DNA from: Noviherbaspirillum pedocola
GTDB taxonomy: Bacteria; Pseudomonadota; Gammaproteobacteria; Burkholderiales; Burkholderiaceae_D
Length of the DNA stretch: 64,000 nucleotides
Direction: 5' to 3'
Assembly (NCBI RefSeq): GCF_016632335.1
Contig: NZ_JAEPBG010000002.1
Span: forward strand, 620,001-684,000
Made by a program: the position numbers and the translations under genes. This document shows positions 41,001-50,417 of this stretch, piece by piece (the first letter of the stretch is position 1; every line of letters starts with the position of its first letter). The notes under the pieces were generated by a model. That model saw only the letters and a program-made list of their open reading frames with translations, was not told the DNA's origin and ran no database searches.

Positions 41001-42066
41001 GGATGTCATGAACGTGCTGCGTGAATTCGGCCTCGGCGCGGCCAGTCATATCATCGGCAAGACCAATCCGCGCGATGCCATCGAATTCACTCGCGACGCC
41101 AAGGTGATCTACAACACGCCGCGCATCGAGCTGCAGCGCGCCTGGAGCGAAACGAGTTGGCGCATCGCGCGCCTGCGCGACAACCCTGCCTGCGCTGACG
41201 CCGAATACGAGCGCATTCTCGATGCGAAGGATCCCGGCATCACGCCGCATCTGAGCTTCGATCCGCAGCAGGATGTCGCTGCGCCGTTCATTGCCAGCGG
41301 CGCACGGCCGCGCGTGGCCATCCTGCGCGAGCAGGGCGTCAATTCGCAGATCGAGACCGCGTATGCGATGCACAAGGCCGGCTTTGAAGCGGTCGACGTG
41401 CACATGAGCGATCTGATCGCGGGCCGTGCGCGGCTGGATGATTTCAAGGGCCTGATCGCGGTCGGCGGCTTTTCCTATGGCGACGTGCTTGGCGCCGGCG
41501 AAGGCTGGGCCAAGACCATCCTGTTCAATGCGAAGCTGGCCGAAGCCTTCACGCTGTATTTCAACCGGCCGGACACCTTTGCGCTGGGCATCTGCAACGG
41601 CTGCCAGATGATGAGCAATCTGAAATCCATCATTCCGGGTGCGCATGCATGGCCGAAGTTCACCCGCAACAAGTCCGAGCAATTCGAAGCGCGCTTTGCG
41701 ATGGTGGAAGTCGCCGATAGCCCATCGATCTTCTTCGCCGGCATGGCCGGCACCCGCGCGCCGATCGCGGTTGCGCATGGTGAAGGCTTTGCGGACTTCT
41801 CACAGACCGGCAAGCGCGATGAAGCGCTCGTCGCAATGCGCTTCGTCGATAACGGTGGCACGCCGACCGAGACGTATCCGTTCAATCCGAACGGCTCGCC
41901 GCAGGGCATCACCTCGGTAACCACACCCGACGGCCGCTTCACGGTGCTGATGCCGCATGCGGAGCGTGTGTTCCGCACGGTGCAGCAGTCCTGGCATCCG
42001 GATGGCTGGGGTGAGGATTCGCCATGGATGCGCATGTTCCGCAATGCGCGTGTGTGGGTGGGATAA
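38044..42066 (+). CDS. purL: Phosphoribosylformylglycinamidine synthase, large type
   Basis: PurL converts FGAR, glutamine and ATP to FGAM in purine synthesis. This is the long single-chain proteobacterial form (1340 residues). It has the N-terminal domain ([19 protein letters not shown]), the synthetase core with [19 protein letters not shown] and [23 protein letters not shown] segments, a second ATP-binding half, and a C-terminal class I glutaminase with nucleophile Cys1184 in [14 protein letters not shown] 38044 fits the family N-terminus; upstream ATGs at 37885 and 37963 fall at or before the -10 box. Confidence 0.97.
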   Translation: MLILPGSNALSAFRAQRLLVQLQAIDPAITGISGRYLHFIDASQALADDDVRRLKALLTYGEDVAGGADGEEFVVVPRFGTISPWASKATDIAHNCGMTQVHRIERGISFHVHLKSGLFSGAKRLSGTAVEAVSAALHDRMTEMVLRSADDAAGLFRELQPLPLAHVDVMGGGRAALEAANSELGLALSDDEIDYLVNAFTAAKRNPTDVELMMFAQANSEHCRHKIFNADWTIDGEQQDRSLFAMIRNTHQLHPEGTIVAYSDNSSVIEGAKVMRFHPRGAAAGNVYGESVEPTHILMKVETHNHPTAISPFPGASTGAGGEIRDEGATGRGAKPKAGLTGFTVSNLMITHAVQPWENARDTAEPSSQRQAHAQGGIHGKPERIASPLQIMVDGPLGGAAFNNEFGRPNLGGYFRSYEQNVGGTVWGYHKPIMIAGGMGNISAELTKKEELPAGSLLIQLGGPGMRIGMGGSAASSMATGSNTADLDFDSVQRGNPEMERRAQEVINACWTMGEDNPILSIHDVGAGGLSNAFPEITNDAKRGAIFDLRRVPLEESGMSPREIWSNESQERYVLAIAPESLALFQYLCERERCPFAVVGHATEERQLKVFDPKNDDYPVDMPMDVLLGKPPKMHRDVQRVAMQLPAIDLTGIELADAALRVLRLPTVADKSFLITIGDRTVGGNTVRDQMVGPWQVPVADCAVTTMSFDGYVGEAMAMGERTPLAVIDAPASGRMAVGEAITNIAAAPIEKLGDIKLSANWMAACGQPGQDAALFDTVKAVGMELCPALGISIPVGKDSLSMRTTWKEEDGADKSVVSPVSLIVSAFARVHDVRLALTPQLRTDLGDTALILIDLGRGRNRMGGSALAQVMQQIGNDAPDVDTPEDLKAFFAAIQRLNTEKRLLAYHDRSDGGLFVTLAEMAFAGRTGVSVNLDILTMEGEHASDWGDSKNWASQIAERRNEMTLRALFSEELGAVIQVRADERSDVMNVLREFGLGAASHIIGKTNPRDAIEFTRDAKVIYNTPRIELQRAWSETSWRIARLRDNPACADAEYERILDAKDPGITPHLSFDPQQDVAAPFIASGARPRVAILREQGVNSQIETAYAMHKAGFEAVDVHMSDLIAGRARLDDFKGLIAVGGFSYGDVLGAGEGWAKTILFNAKLAEAFTLYFNRPDTFALGICNGCQMMSNLKSIIPGAHAWPKFTRNKSEQFEARFAMVEVADSPSIFFAGMAGTRAPIAVAHGEGFADFSQTGKRDEALVAMRFVDNGGTPTETYPFNPNGSPQGITSVTTPDGRFTVLMPHAERVFRTVQQSWHPDGWGEDSPWMRMFRNARVWVG

Positions 42067-42083
42067 AGAAGCAGGAACGTATC

Positions 42084-42150
42084 GTAGGGTGGGCGCAAGC
42101 CCACGCGTTGTTCGTACCGCAATGAGCCGCGTGGGCAGCACCCACCCTAC
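42084..42150. repeat. Palindromic intergenic repeat, copy 1 (GTAGGGTGGGC type)
   Basis: The ends GTAGGGTGGGC and its complement GCACCCACCCTAC flank nested arms (GCCCACGCG and CGCGTGGGC), so the 67-base element can fold into a long hairpin. It follows purL by 18 bases. A related copy is at 47652-47726, and two GTAGGTTGGGC-type copies lie further on. Elements of this look are common, non-coding and dispersed in proteobacterial genomes. Confidence 0.85.
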
Positions 42151-42185
42151 AGCTTACCCACCGATATTCCGACCCGGGCCGGGCA

Positions 42186-42212
42186 ATAAAAAAGCGCTCA
42201 CAAGGAGCGCTT
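42186..42212 (-). terminator. Intrinsic terminator after the parvulin gene
   Basis: On the minus strand AAGCGCTC-CTTGT-GAGCGCTT forms an eight-pair stem followed by TTTTTATTG, 22 bases after the parvulin gene stop. On the plus strand the hairpin is followed by TTCTTCTTT, so it may also stop purL transcripts. Confidence 0.9.
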
Positions 42213-42233
42213 CTTCTTTGGTGCCCGTGGCGA

Positions 42234-43010
42234 TTACTGGATCTTCGCCTTCTTGCGCAGTTCCTGCTGATACGCCTGCAGCTTCTGCTGCTGCAGCGCT
42301 TCGGCGATCTGCGGCTTGACTTCTTCATAGCTCGGCACCTTGGCCGGGCGCACGTCTTCCAGCTTGATGACGTGGTAGCCGAACTGGGTATGCACCGGAG
42401 TCTCGGTGATCTGGCCTTTCTGCAGACCGACCATCGCGTCGGAGAAGGGTTTCACGAAGGAATTCGGGGAAGCCCAGTCGAGTTCGCCGCCCTTGGAAGC
42501 GGAACCCGGGTCCTTCGACTGCTTGGCCAGGTCCTCGAACTTCGCGCCGCCCTTCAGCTTGGCGATGATGGCTTTCGCGTCTTCTTCCTTGTCCACCAGG
42601 ATGTGGCGGGCATGGTATTCCTTGTCACCAGCCTGCGCCTTGTACTTGTCGTACTCGGCCTTCATGTCAGCTTCGCTGACCGGGTTCTTCTTCACGTAGT
42701 CGGCGACCAGCGCGCGAATCACGATCGCCTGGCGGGCCATCTCGAGCTGGTTCTTCACGTCCGCGCTTTGCGCCAGGCCCAGGCGGTCGGCTTCCTGCAT
42801 CAGGATTTCGCGGTTGATCAATTCTTCCTTGACCATGGAACGCAGCTGCGGCGTGTCCTGCTGGCCCTGTGCGGCCATTTGCTTGACCATCGCATCGGCA
42901 CGGGAAGACGGCACCGGCTTGCCATTCACGACTGCCAGGTTCTGCGCCATGGCGGGCAGGGCGGCGGTTGCGAAAAGAAGAACGAGCAGGCGAGCGGGTT
43001 TTAAGGTCAT
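42234..43010 (-). CDS. Periplasmic parvulin-type peptidyl-prolyl isomerase
   Basis: This folding catalyst of the SurA/PrsA class acts on exported proteins. The 258-residue precursor has a signal peptide (MTLKPARLLVLLFATAALPAMAQ). An N-terminal helical chaperone part with LRSMVKEELINREILMQEADRLG follows, then one rotamase domain beginning YHARHILVDKEEDA and containing GGELDWASPNSFVKPF and TQFGYHVIKLEDVR. The C-terminus is a Gln-rich helix. It is the last gene of the minus-strand series after bolA. Confidence 0.92.
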   Translation of the reverse strand: MTLKPARLLVLLFATAALPAMAQNLAVVNGKPVPSSRADAMVKQMAAQGQQDTPQLRSMVKEELINREILMQEADRLGLAQSADVKNQLEMARQAIVIRALVADYVKKNPVSEADMKAEYDKYKAQAGDKEYHARHILVDKEEDAKAIIAKLKGGAKFEDLAKQSKDPGSASKGGELDWASPNSFVKPFSDAMVGLQKGQITETPVHTQFGYHVIKLEDVRPAKVPSYEEVKPQIAEALQQQKLQAYQQELRKKAKIQ

Positions 43011-43073
43011 GTCTTTTCCTAGAAGTTACGGGTAACGATGTTATTGAAAACAGTGTTGGTGACGACCGGGCGC

Positions 43074-43361
43074 CTATTGATCCGTTCCGGCGTCGGCTTC
43101 GGCGGGAGTCAGGGCAACGATGGCGAGTGCATGGATGTCCTGCTGCATCATGTCGCGCAGGCAATCATACACGAGCCTATGACGCATCACGCGGTTCTGC
43201 GCTTCGAAGCGCGAGGATACGAGACGAACGCGGTAATGTCCACCTCCGGAAGCCGCGCCGGCATGGCCGGCATGCAGCGCGGATTCATCCTCCACCACGC
43301 ATTCGATCGTATCGAGGCCGGCCTGCAGGCGGGCCCGGATTTGCTGCACACGGTCGTTCAT
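43074..43361 (-). CDS. BolA family protein
   Basis: This 95-residue protein has the BolA/IbaG fold signature near its end: [16 protein letters not shown] followed by [14 protein letters not shown]. BolA proteins bind monothiol glutaredoxins through a shared Fe-S cluster, and some bind DNA. The ATG at 43361 overlaps the stop of the YciB gene (ATGA); reading further upstream in this frame only shadows YciB. A Gly/Ser/His-rich loop (about 35-42) precedes the core. Confidence 0.9.
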   Translation of the reverse strand: MNDRVQQIRARLQAGLDTIECVVEDESALHAGHAGAASGGGHYRVRLVSSRFEAQNRVMRHRLVYDCLRDMMQQDIHALAIVALTPAEADAGTDQ

Positions 43362-43978
43362 CCTGCATCCTTCATGTATTTCGACAACACCATCGATTGC
43401 GCGACCACGAAGGCAATCATCAGGCCGATCGAGCCGAACATCTTGAAATTGACCCAGGCCGAGGTGGAGAAGTTGAAGGCCACATACAGATTGAGCACAC
43501 CCATTGCGGCGAAGAAGCCGGCCCAGGCCATGTTCAGCTTGTCCCAGACCGCATCGGGCAGATCGACCTGGTGGCCCATCATCATGCGAATCGGGTTCTT
43601 GCGCATGAGCAGCTGCCCGCCGGCCAGCGCCACCGCGAAGACCCAGTACAGCACCGTGGGCTTCCACTTGATGAAGGTGTCGTTGTGGAAGTAGATGGTT
43701 GCACCACCAAAGACAACGATGATCGCCAGCGACACCCACAGCATTGCATCGACCTTGCGCCGGCGTGCCAGCAGATAAACGATCTGTGCGATGGTGGCGA
43801 CGATGGCCACTGCGGTGGCGATCAGTATCGGCGCCTGGTCGGCAGTGACGTGGCCGCCGGAAACCAGCCCCGACAGATAGGTGCCGACCAGCGACTGCGC
43901 CGCATCGCCATGGCTTTCGCCCCATTTGAACACCCCGAAGAACAGGATGACCGGGAACATGTCGAACAGGAACTTCAT
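43358..43978 (-). CDS. yciB: YciB/IspZ inner-membrane septation protein
   Basis: YciB (septation protein A) is an inner-membrane protein needed for normal envelope synthesis and septation, interacting with divisome and elongasome proteins in E. coli. The 206 residues begin [19 protein letters not shown], typical of the family. They contain five hydrophobic spans and the conserved [15 protein letters not shown] and [10 protein letters not shown] segments. It lies nine bases after msrB and overlaps bolA. Confidence 0.94.
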   Translation of the reverse strand: MKFLFDMFPVILFFGVFKWGESHGDAAQSLVGTYLSGLVSGGHVTADQAPILIATAVAIVATIAQIVYLLARRRKVDAMLWVSLAIIVVFGGATIYFHNDTFIKWKPTVLYWVFAVALAGGQLLMRKNPIRMMMGHQVDLPDAVWDKLNMAWAGFFAAMGVLNLYVAFNFSTSAWVNFKMFGSIGLMIAFVVAQSMVLSKYMKDAG

Positions 43979-43987
43979 GCGCGGTCC

Positions 43988-44392
43988 TTATTCCGGTTGC
44001 GGGTCGAAGCGCAGCGCGGCCGAGTTGATGCAATAGCGCAGGCCGGTCGGCGGCGGGCCATCCGGAAACACATGCCCGAGATGCGCATCGCAGACATTGC
44101 ACAGGATCTCGGTGCGCACCATGCCGTGGCTGCGGTCGACGCGCTCGCTCACGTTTTCCGGGTTCAGCGCGCGGAAATAGCTGGGCCAGCCGCAGCCGGA
44201 CTCGAACTTCGCATCCGACTCGAACAGCGGCGTGCCGCAGCACACGCAGGTATAGATCCCATGCTCATGGTGATCCCAGAAGCGGCCGGTGAAGGCGCGC
44301 TCGGTGGCGGCATGGCGGGTGACCTGGTATTCCATCGGGTCAAGCATCGCGCGCCATTCGGCGTCGGTCTTGACGACTTTGTCCTTGCTCAT
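43988..44392 (-). CDS. msrB: Peptide-methionine (R)-S-oxide reductase
   Basis: MsrB reduces R-methionine sulfoxide in proteins with thioredoxin. The 134-residue protein has two CxxC zinc pairs (CVCC and CNVC). [11 protein letters not shown] is a family signature, and the catalytic Cys is in [15 protein letters not shown] 44392 with GGGAGAT upstream is preferred to 44437, which would run into selO. It lies 32 bases after selO, so the two are probably co-transcribed. Confidence 0.95.
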   Translation of the reverse strand: MSKDKVVKTDAEWRAMLDPMEYQVTRHAATERAFTGRFWDHHEHGIYTCVCCGTPLFESDAKFESGCGWPSYFRALNPENVSERVDRSHGMVRTEILCNVCDAHLGHVFPDGPPPTGLRYCINSAALRFDPQPE

Positions 44393-44424
44393 GGTTTCAT
44401 CTCCCGCATTGGATGAGGCGTCGC

Positions 44425-45930
44425 TCACGACGAGCAACTGACCTCAAGTTCGCTTGCCCAGTCCGGCGGCAGCGCTGCGTAGGCATCATGCTCCGGCTGC
44501 TCATCAAAAGGCCGGGACAGGATCCCGGCCAGTTTCTGCACTTCGGAAAAGTCCTTCTTCTGCGCCCGCTCGATGGCGACCTGCGCCAGGTAGTTGCGAA
44601 GCACATACTTGGGGTTCTTTGCATGCATTGCAAGCCGCCGTTGCACATCGTTACTGCTTTCCTGGCGCAGGCGGGCGCGGTATTGTACCGCCCAGTCATC
44701 AAAGGCGGCCCTGTCGATGAACAGATCGCGCAACGGCTCATCCCTTGCAGGCTCGTCGATGCGCAAATCGCCGAGGCGGCGAAAGAACAGCGTGAAGTCG
44801 ACGTGGCTCTCGGCCATGATCGCGAACATTCTGTCGATCAGAGCGACATCGCCGTCCGCCATCGATTGCAGGCCGAGCTTCTCATGCATCAAGGCATCGA
44901 ACTTCGCGTCATGCGCGGCCTGATAACCGGAAAGCGCTGCCTTGGTCTCTTCGACATCGCCAATCAGCGGCAGCATCGCCTGCCCGAGCGCGAAGCAATT
45001 CCATTGCCCGATGCGCGGTTGCATCGCATACGCATACCGGCCGCCCTGGTCGGTGTGATTGCAGATATGGCCAGGGTTGAACGCTTCCATGAAGCCGAAA
45101 GGTCCGTAGTCCAGCGTGATGCCTAGGATGGACATGTTGTCGGTATTCATTACGCCGTGCATGAAGCCAACCGCCTGCCAATGCGCCATCAGCTCCGCGG
45201 TACGGTGCGTGACTTCGATCAGCAGCGCCTTGTACGGCTGCGCTGCCTCGCGCAATTCCGGATAGCAGCGATCGAGGACATGGTCGGCAAGCGCTTTGAG
45301 TTCGTCGTGCCGGTTGTGATAGAACCAGTGCTCGAAGGAACCGAAGCGCACAAAGGATGGCGCCATGCGCGTGGCCACCGCGGCGGTTTCCGGCGTCTCG
45401 CGCAGCACGCGCGCATCCGAACCCGTCACGCACAGCGCGCGTGACGTTGGGATGCCGAGCGCGGCCATTGCTTCCGAGCACAGGAATTCCCGTATCGACG
45501 AGCGCAGCACCGCGCGGCCGTCGCCCATGCGCGAATACGGCGTCATGCCGGCGCCTTTCAACTGCAACTCCAGCCGGCCTGGTGCTGCCGAGCCTGTTGC
45601 TTCGGCATCGCCGAGCAGGATGGCCCGGCCATCGCCGAGCTGCCCGGCCCAGACGCCAAACTGATGCCCGGAATACACCGCGGCCAGCGGCTGCGATTGC
45701 GGCAGCAGGCTGTTGCCGGTGAAGGCATCGATGAAGGCCGGCTCGGCGAACTGCGCGGGATCCAGTCCGATCAGCCGTGCCGCCTCGGCGCTGCCGCACA
45801 CCAGGTAAGGCTTCGACAGGGGAGTGGGCTGCAGTCGCGTGTAATAGGCGGCAGGCATGGCTGCGAAGCCGTTATCCAGCCGCAGCTCATCGATCAGCAG
45901 CCCGTGGGCTGCGCGTTCCGGTGCATTCAT
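44425..45930 (-). CDS. selO: Protein adenylyltransferase SelO (YdiU family)
   Basis: SelO is a pseudokinase-fold enzyme that binds ATP upside-down and AMPylates proteins, helping cells withstand oxidative stress. The 501-residue protein shows the family segments [33 protein letters not shown] (Lys125), [18 protein letters not shown] (Asp264 and Asp274 for metal and catalysis) and the C-terminal CSS that aligns with the selenocysteine site of animal SelO. It lies directly upstream of msrB. Confidence 0.94.
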   Translation of the reverse strand: MNAPERAAHGLLIDELRLDNGFAAMPAAYYTRLQPTPLSKPYLVCGSAEAARLIGLDPAQFAEPAFIDAFTGNSLLPQSQPLAAVYSGHQFGVWAGQLGDGRAILLGDAEATGSAAPGRLELQLKGAGMTPYSRMGDGRAVLRSSIREFLCSEAMAALGIPTSRALCVTGSDARVLRETPETAAVATRMAPSFVRFGSFEHWFYHNRHDELKALADHVLDRCYPELREAAQPYKALLIEVTHRTAELMAHWQAVGFMHGVMNTDNMSILGITLDYGPFGFMEAFNPGHICNHTDQGGRYAYAMQPRIGQWNCFALGQAMLPLIGDVEETKAALSGYQAAHDAKFDALMHEKLGLQSMADGDVALIDRMFAIMAESHVDFTLFFRRLGDLRIDEPARDEPLRDLFIDRAAFDDWAVQYRARLRQESSNDVQRRLAMHAKNPKYVLRNYLAQVAIERAQKKDFSEVQKLAGILSRPFDEQPEHDAYAALPPDWASELEVSCSS

Positions 45931-45941
45931 TCAGTTTGTCC

Positions 45942-46742
45942 TTATTGCTTGCGATTGCCGGCTTCGTTGCCGGCGCTTGCCAGTGAGACCACGCGCGCCG
46001 CCTTTCGTGCGCTGCGCGCATCATGCCGGTCCGGATAGGCGATGGCGGCCAGCGCCGCCGGCTGCTCGATGAAGACGCGACCGTACTTGGTCTGCACCAG
46101 GCCTTCCGTCTCCCACAAGCGCAATTGCTTGGCGATACTCTGGCGCGACTTCCCCAGCAGATGGCCAAGCTCTTCCTGCGTAAGCGGCACTTCGCGGCCC
46201 TGTGGAAAGATGGCGCCGGACATCAGCGAAGGCTGCAGTTGCGCCAGTTCCAGCAAGCGCCGCGCCAGGCGCAGCGCCAGCGGCGCGACAGCGGCTTCCT
46301 CGACCAGATCGAAAGTGGCGCGCAGTCGCAGCGCCAGCATGCGCGTGAAGCGCTCGTAGATCGCGGGATGACGCATCAGCAGGCGCTGGAAATCGGTGCG
46401 CGCATGAAACAGCAGCACAGTCGGGCCGGCGGCATGGCCATCATGGGTGCGCGGCAAGCCATCGAACATCGATATCTCACCGAACCAGTTCGGCCGCTCC
46501 ATCACCGACAGCGTGGTGGTATGCCCATCGACAGTGGCCCGGGAAAACCGTACCGAGCCGCTGGCGATGGTGTAGAAGCCGTCGGGCGCATCGCCACGCG
46601 CATGGACCAGCTCGCCATCCTCATAACGGCGCAGCGAGCCGCAGGCGGCGGCTTCCCTGATGACCTCGTCAGGCAGGTTGGCGAGCCAGGACTCGCGCAG
46701 CAGCGCAGTCTTGTCGATGGCGGACTTATCCGGTTGCGGCAT
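45942..46742 (-). CDS. Crp/Fnr family transcriptional regulator
   Basis: This 266-residue regulator has an N-terminal cyclic-nucleotide-binding-like beta roll (YEDGELVHARGDAPDGFYTIASG, FGEISMFDGLPRTHD), a dimer helix and a winged HTH (LTQEELGHLLGKSRQSIAKQ). No N-terminal Fnr-type Cys cluster is visible, so it is more Crp-like. The start MPQPDKSAID at 46742 is chosen by domain length; the frame is open to 46865, where it would overlap the divergent gene. It probably controls the divergent aldolase cluster (inference). Confidence 0.9.
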   Translation of the reverse strand: MPQPDKSAIDKTALLRESWLANLPDEVIREAAACGSLRRYEDGELVHARGDAPDGFYTIASGSVRFSRATVDGHTTTLSVMERPNWFGEISMFDGLPRTHDGHAAGPTVLLFHARTDFQRLLMRHPAIYERFTRMLALRLRATFDLVEEAAVAPLALRLARRLLELAQLQPSLMSGAIFPQGREVPLTQEELGHLLGKSRQSIAKQLRLWETEGLVQTKYGRVFIEQPAALAAIAYPDRHDARSARKAARVVSLASAGNEAGNRKQ

Positions 46743-46855
46743 GCAAATGTTAAAGAGTTGACAGTTGGCGGCTCTCGATGTGGAGATACTCCGGTGCAGA
46801 GACCGCAGTCGGCAAAGCCGCGGCCGTATTTTGACAGAGATAGGAGACAGACAAG
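46743..46855. promoter_or_regulatory. Divergent regulator/aldolase control region
   Basis: This 113-base gap must hold the promoters of the Crp-like gene and of the aldolase gene. A TTGACA is at 46758-46763, but the nearest -10-like GATACT (46785-46790) is 21 bases away, which is too far for a normal promoter. I see no full Crp consensus. AGGAGACAGACAAG before 46856 is the aldolase ribosome site. Confidence 0.4.
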
Positions 46856-47632
46856 ATGAACGCACCCGAAAAGCTGGCGTTTCCCTCGATGCGGGATCGC
46901 GTATCGGCGGAAGAATGGCAGGTCAGGCAGGACCTCGCGGCCTGTTATCGCCTGGTGGCCGACTTCGGCTGGAGCGACCTGGTGTTCACCCACATCACCG
47001 CGCGCGTGCCCGGCACCGAGGACCAGTTCCTCATCAATCCGTATGGCCTGATGTTCGACGAGATCACCGCATCCTCGCTGGTGAAGATCGACATCAATGG
47101 CAACAAGCTCGACGACTCGCCATACCCGGTGAATCCGGCCGGCTTCACCATTCACTCGGCCGTGCACGCGGTGCGCCACGACGCGCTCTGCGTGATGCAC
47201 ACGCACAGCCTGAACGGCGTGGCGGTGTCGGCGCAGAAGGGCGGCGTGCTGCCGGTGTCGCAGCAATCGATCTTCGTGCTTTCCAGCCTCGGCTATCACG
47301 GCTATGAAGGCGTGGCGCTGAACGAGGAAGAAAAGCCGCGCCTGGTGGCCGACCTCGGCGACAAGACCTACCTGATGCTGCGCAACCATGGCCTGCTGAC
47401 CGTGGGCAAGACCATCGCCGACGCCTTCCTCAACATGTATATCTTCGAAGCCGCCTGCACGATACAGATCCGCGCGCAGGCCGGCGGCAACGAGCTGATT
47501 ACGATTCCGCAAGCCATCGTCGATGGCGCGAAACGGCAATCGAAAGTGGCAACGAAATCGCAGGGCGGCATGCTGGCATGGCCAGGCCTGCTGCGCCGGC
47601 TGGATCGCCAGGATCCGACCTGGCGGGACTGA
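46856..47632 (+). CDS. Class II aldolase/adducin family protein
   Basis: This 258-residue protein belongs to the zinc-dependent class II aldolase fold (fuculose-phosphate aldolase relatives). MHTHSLNGVAVS gives two zinc His ligands and LRNHGLLTVG a third. FTHITARVPGTEDQFLINPYGLMFDEIT is the substrate-loop region. Many bacterial members of this branch have no proven substrate. It is divergent from the Crp-like regulator and precedes the HD-domain gene. Confidence 0.88.
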   Translation: MNAPEKLAFPSMRDRVSAEEWQVRQDLAACYRLVADFGWSDLVFTHITARVPGTEDQFLINPYGLMFDEITASSLVKIDINGNKLDDSPYPVNPAGFTIHSAVHAVRHDALCVMHTHSLNGVAVSAQKGGVLPVSQQSIFVLSSLGYHGYEGVALNEEEKPRLVADLGDKTYLMLRNHGLLTVGKTIADAFLNMYIFEAACTIQIRAQAGGNELITIPQAIVDGAKRQSKVATKSQGGMLAWPGLLRRLDRQDPTWRD

Positions 47633-47651
47633 GTGAGCGCGTAATAGATGT

Positions 47652-47726
47652 GTAGGGTAGGCGAAGCACACGCGTATGGTTGACCAACCTTACGAGACCA
47701 TACCGCGTGGGCTGCGCCCACCCTAC
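47652..47726. repeat. Palindromic intergenic repeat, copy 2 (GTAGGGTGGGC type)
   Basis: The left end GTAGGGTAGGCGAAGC is slightly degenerate; the right end GGGCTGCGCCCACCCTAC matches copy 1. Its centre carries an extra palindrome (TATGGT-TGACCAACC ... ACCATA). It fills the gap between the aldolase gene and the ribosome site of the HD-domain gene, so it will be within any shared transcript. Confidence 0.8.
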
Positions 47727-47747
47727 GGACAAACGAGAGGAGACCAT

Positions 47748-48323
47748 ATGGAACAGAAAGCCACCTTCCGCGACATGCAGGACGGTACCGCGGAAGACTG
47801 GAGCATCATTGGTCGCGAATTCCGCGCCTATTCGGCGGCGCTGCCCGACCGCGTGCTGGCGCATCTGCGCGTGCTCGAAGGGGATTGCGGCGGCTTCCCG
47901 GTGGACCGGCTCACGCACAGCCTGCAGACCGCGACCCGCGCGCATCGCGACGGCAAGGATGAGGAATACGTGATCTGCGCGCTGCTGCACGACATCGGCG
48001 ACACCCTCGGCAGCTACAACCACCCGGACATTGCGGCTGCAATCCTTAAGCCCTTCGTCAGCCGTGAAAACCATGAGATGGTGGAAAAGCATGGCATCTT
48101 CCAGGGCTATTACTTCTTCCACCACCTGGGCCTGAATCGCAACCTGCGTGATGCCTTCGAAGGACAGCCAGTCTACGAACGCACGCTGGAGTTCTGCGAG
48201 AAATACGATGCGCCGGCCTTCGACCCCGACTACGACACCCTGCCGTTGTCGTTCTTCGAACCGATGTTGCGGCGCGTAATGGCCAAGCCAAAAAACTCGA
48301 TTTATCGCGCTGACTCCGAATAG
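47748..48323 (+). CDS. HD-domain protein (metal-dependent hydrolase or oxygenase)
   Basis: This 191-residue protein has an HD domain: His57 in LTHSLQTA, the HD pair His81-Asp82 in LLHDIGD, His92 in SYNHPDIAA, and further His in ENHEMVEKH and FFHHLG. The number of His ligands would suit a two-metal site, as in HD phosphohydrolases or the MIOX/PhnZ-type mixed-valent iron oxygenases; I cannot choose between them. ATG 47748 follows GAGAGGAGACC. Its neighbours are an aldolase and an acyl-CoA ligase. Confidence 0.85.
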   Translation: MEQKATFRDMQDGTAEDWSIIGREFRAYSAALPDRVLAHLRVLEGDCGGFPVDRLTHSLQTATRAHRDGKDEEYVICALLHDIGDTLGSYNHPDIAAAILKPFVSRENHEMVEKHGIFQGYYFFHHLGLNRNLRDAFEGQPVYERTLEFCEKYDAPAFDPDYDTLPLSFFEPMLRRVMAKPKNSIYRADSE

Positions 48324-48436
48324 AAGGGGTGCCTGTCTTCTGATTGTGCGGCGCAACGTCGAAAGTCGTTGACCGGTATAGCACGACCGTACAGAATTGG
48401 TTGCCTTTGAAACAACCAATATTCAGGAGACAGGCA

Positions 48437-50101
48437 ATGCAGGAATACCCGAGGAGCCCGGTCATGGGCCAGATGATGAGCCAGCCCCTGCTCATCTCGA
48501 ACATCATCCGGCATGCCGACCGCTACTTCGGCAACAACGAAATCGTGTCGCGCCGGGTCGAGGGCGACATACACCGCTATACCTACCGCGACTGCCACCG
48601 CCGCGCGCGCCAGCTGGCCAATGCGCTGAAGGACCTTGGCGTGAAGATGGGCGACCGGGTCGCCACGCTGGCATGGAATGGCTACCGCCACCTCGAAGCG
48701 TATTACGCAGTTTCTGGCTCGGGCGCGGTGCTGCATACGATGAATCCGCGGCTGCATCCCGACCAGATCGCCTACATCGCCAATCACGCGGAAGACCAGT
48801 ACCTGCTGTTCGAACTGACTTTCCTGCCGCTGATCGAAGCCGTGGCATCGCAGTGCAAGACCATCAAGGGCTTCATCCTCCTGTCCGACCGCGACCGCAT
48901 GCCGGCCGGCAGCAAGATCCCGAACCTGATGTGCTACGAAGATCTGGTTGAAGCCGCAAGCCCGGACTACGACTGGCCGCAGTTCGACGAAGATTCCGCT
49001 TCCAGCCTGTGCTACACCTCAGGCACCACCGGCAATCCGAAGGGCGCGCTGTATTCGCATCGCTCGACCCTGCTGCATTCCTATGCGTCCGCGATGCCGG
49101 ATGCGCTGAACGTTTCTTCGCGCGACACCGTGCTGCCGGTAGTACCGATGTTCCATGTGAACGCCTGGGGCCTGCCGTATTCGGTGCCGCTGACCGGCGC
49201 GAAGCTGGTCTTCCCCGGCCCGGCGCTGGATGGCAAGTCGCTCTACGAGCTGTTCGAAGCCGAAGGCGTGACCTTCTCCGCCGGCGTGCCCACGGTCTGG
49301 CTCGGCCTGCTGAACCACGTGGCGCAGAACAACCTGAAGTTTTCCAGTTTCAAGCGCACCGTCATCGGCGGCTCGGCCTGCCCGCCGGCGATGATGAAGA
49401 CGCTCAACGACAAATACGGCGTCGAAGTCGTGCATGCCTGGGGCATGACTGAGATGTCGCCGCTGGGCACTACCTGCACGCTACAGTCGCATCACATGAC
49501 GCTGCCGCATGAGCAGCAACAGGCGCTGCTGGAAAAGCAGGGCCATGTGATCTTTGGCGTGGACATGAAGATCGTCGACGACGCCGGAGACGAATTGCCC
49601 TGGGATGGCAAGACCTACGGCAACCTGCTGGTGAAGGGGCCGTGGATCATCAACAGCTACTTCAAGAACGAGGGCGGCAACGTGCTCGAGGATGGCTGGT
49701 TCCCGACCGGCGACGTGGCCACCATCGATGCCGATGGCTACATGCAGATCACCGACCGCAGCAAGGACGTCATCAAGTCCGGCGGCGAATGGATAGGCTC
49801 GATCGATCTGGAAAACATAGCGATGGCGCATCCGGCCGTGCTGCAGGCGGCCTGCATCGGCGTGTTCCATCCGAAGTGGGATGAGCGGCCGCTGCTGGTC
49901 GTGGTGCGGCGTCCCGGCATGGATGTCAGTCGCGAGGAACTGCTGGCCTTCTATGAAGGCAAGATCGCGAAATGGTGGACGCCGGACGACGTGGCCTTCA
50001 TCGATGCGCTGCCGATAGGCGCCACCGGCAAGATATTGAAGAACCGCATACGCGAAACCTTCAAGGATCATGTGCTTCCGGGTGCGGCTGCTTCCGCATA
50101 A
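48437..50101 (+). CDS. AMP-forming acyl-CoA synthetase (medium/long chain, AlkK-like)
   Basis: This enzyme activates a carboxylic acid to its CoA thioester through an acyl-AMP. The 554-residue protein has the ATP-binding P-loop [16 protein letters not shown], the [11 protein letters not shown] motif, the hinge region with [34 protein letters not shown], and the catalytic Lys motif [13 protein letters not shown] near the end. The overall style is that of AlkK-type medium/long-chain ligases. ATG 48437 follows CAGGAGAC. It lies upstream of the Liv-type importer, hinting at a carboxylate substrate. Confidence 0.92.
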   Translation: MQEYPRSPVMGQMMSQPLLISNIIRHADRYFGNNEIVSRRVEGDIHRYTYRDCHRRARQLANALKDLGVKMGDRVATLAWNGYRHLEAYYAVSGSGAVLHTMNPRLHPDQIAYIANHAEDQYLLFELTFLPLIEAVASQCKTIKGFILLSDRDRMPAGSKIPNLMCYEDLVEAASPDYDWPQFDEDSASSLCYTSGTTGNPKGALYSHRSTLLHSYASAMPDALNVSSRDTVLPVVPMFHVNAWGLPYSVPLTGAKLVFPGPALDGKSLYELFEAEGVTFSAGVPTVWLGLLNHVAQNNLKFSSFKRTVIGGSACPPAMMKTLNDKYGVEVVHAWGMTEMSPLGTTCTLQSHHMTLPHEQQQALLEKQGHVIFGVDMKIVDDAGDELPWDGKTYGNLLVKGPWIINSYFKNEGGNVLEDGWFPTGDVATIDADGYMQITDRSKDVIKSGGEWIGSIDLENIAMAHPAVLQAACIGVFHPKWDERPLLVVVRRPGMDVSREELLAFYEGKIAKWWTPDDVAFIDALPIGATGKILKNRIRETFKDHVLPGAAASA

Positions 50102-50417
50102 TCCATTGGCGCTTTACAAGCATGCAGGGCGCCGATATAGTCGTTTCACAAAAACTATCAATACACGGAGACAACATGAGCACCTACGCGCACCCCGCCA
50201 TGCCGACGCGAACGCGTCGCAGCATGCGCTTCGCTTCATGAGGCCATGACCCCGGCGGCGGCCGTCCAGTTCCACTGCAATCTTCCCGACCGCCGCCGCA
50301 CAGACTCTCAGCCAGCCGCGCGTCATTTCCGCACCTTGTGCAAATGGCGCGTCCATGAACGCCTTGCGATCCGCATGGCGTCATCGATGAAGTCGCACAC
50401 GGAAAGGGAAACAGTCG
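50102..50417 (+). promoter_or_regulatory. Leader region of the liv operon with promoter and hairpin
   Basis: This 316-base gap holds no normal gene. TTTACA (50113-50118) and TATAGT (50136-50141), 17 bases apart, form a strong sigma-70 candidate. A 21-codon ORF follows (50176-50241). GGCGGCGG (50254-50261) and CCGCCGCC (50290-50297) can form an eight-pair stem with a 28-base loop. The rest of the leader to livH shows no T tract. The arrangement resembles a leader-controlled operon but attenuation is not proven. Confidence 0.6.
50176..50241 (+). CDS. Short leader ORF upstream of livH
   Basis: ATG 50176 is preceded by CGGAGACAAC, a good ribosome site, about 28 bases after the expected transcription start. 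It encodes 21 residues, MSTYAHPAMPTRTRRSMRFA plus a final Ser, with five Arg in eleven residues. It could be a leader peptide whose translation affects liv expression, or the remnant of a decayed gene start. No family is recognisable. Confidence 0.4.
   Translation: MSTYAHPAMPTRTRRSMRFAS

Noticed and set aside
46758..46790. TTGACA with GATACT as an aldolase promoter
   Set aside because: The spacing of 21 bases is outside the functional range for sigma-70 promoters.
50114..50356. An 80-codon minus-strand ORF in the gap before livH
   Set aside because: The composition is Cys/Arg-rich and irregular, there is no good ribosome site, and it runs opposite to the liv promoter and leader.
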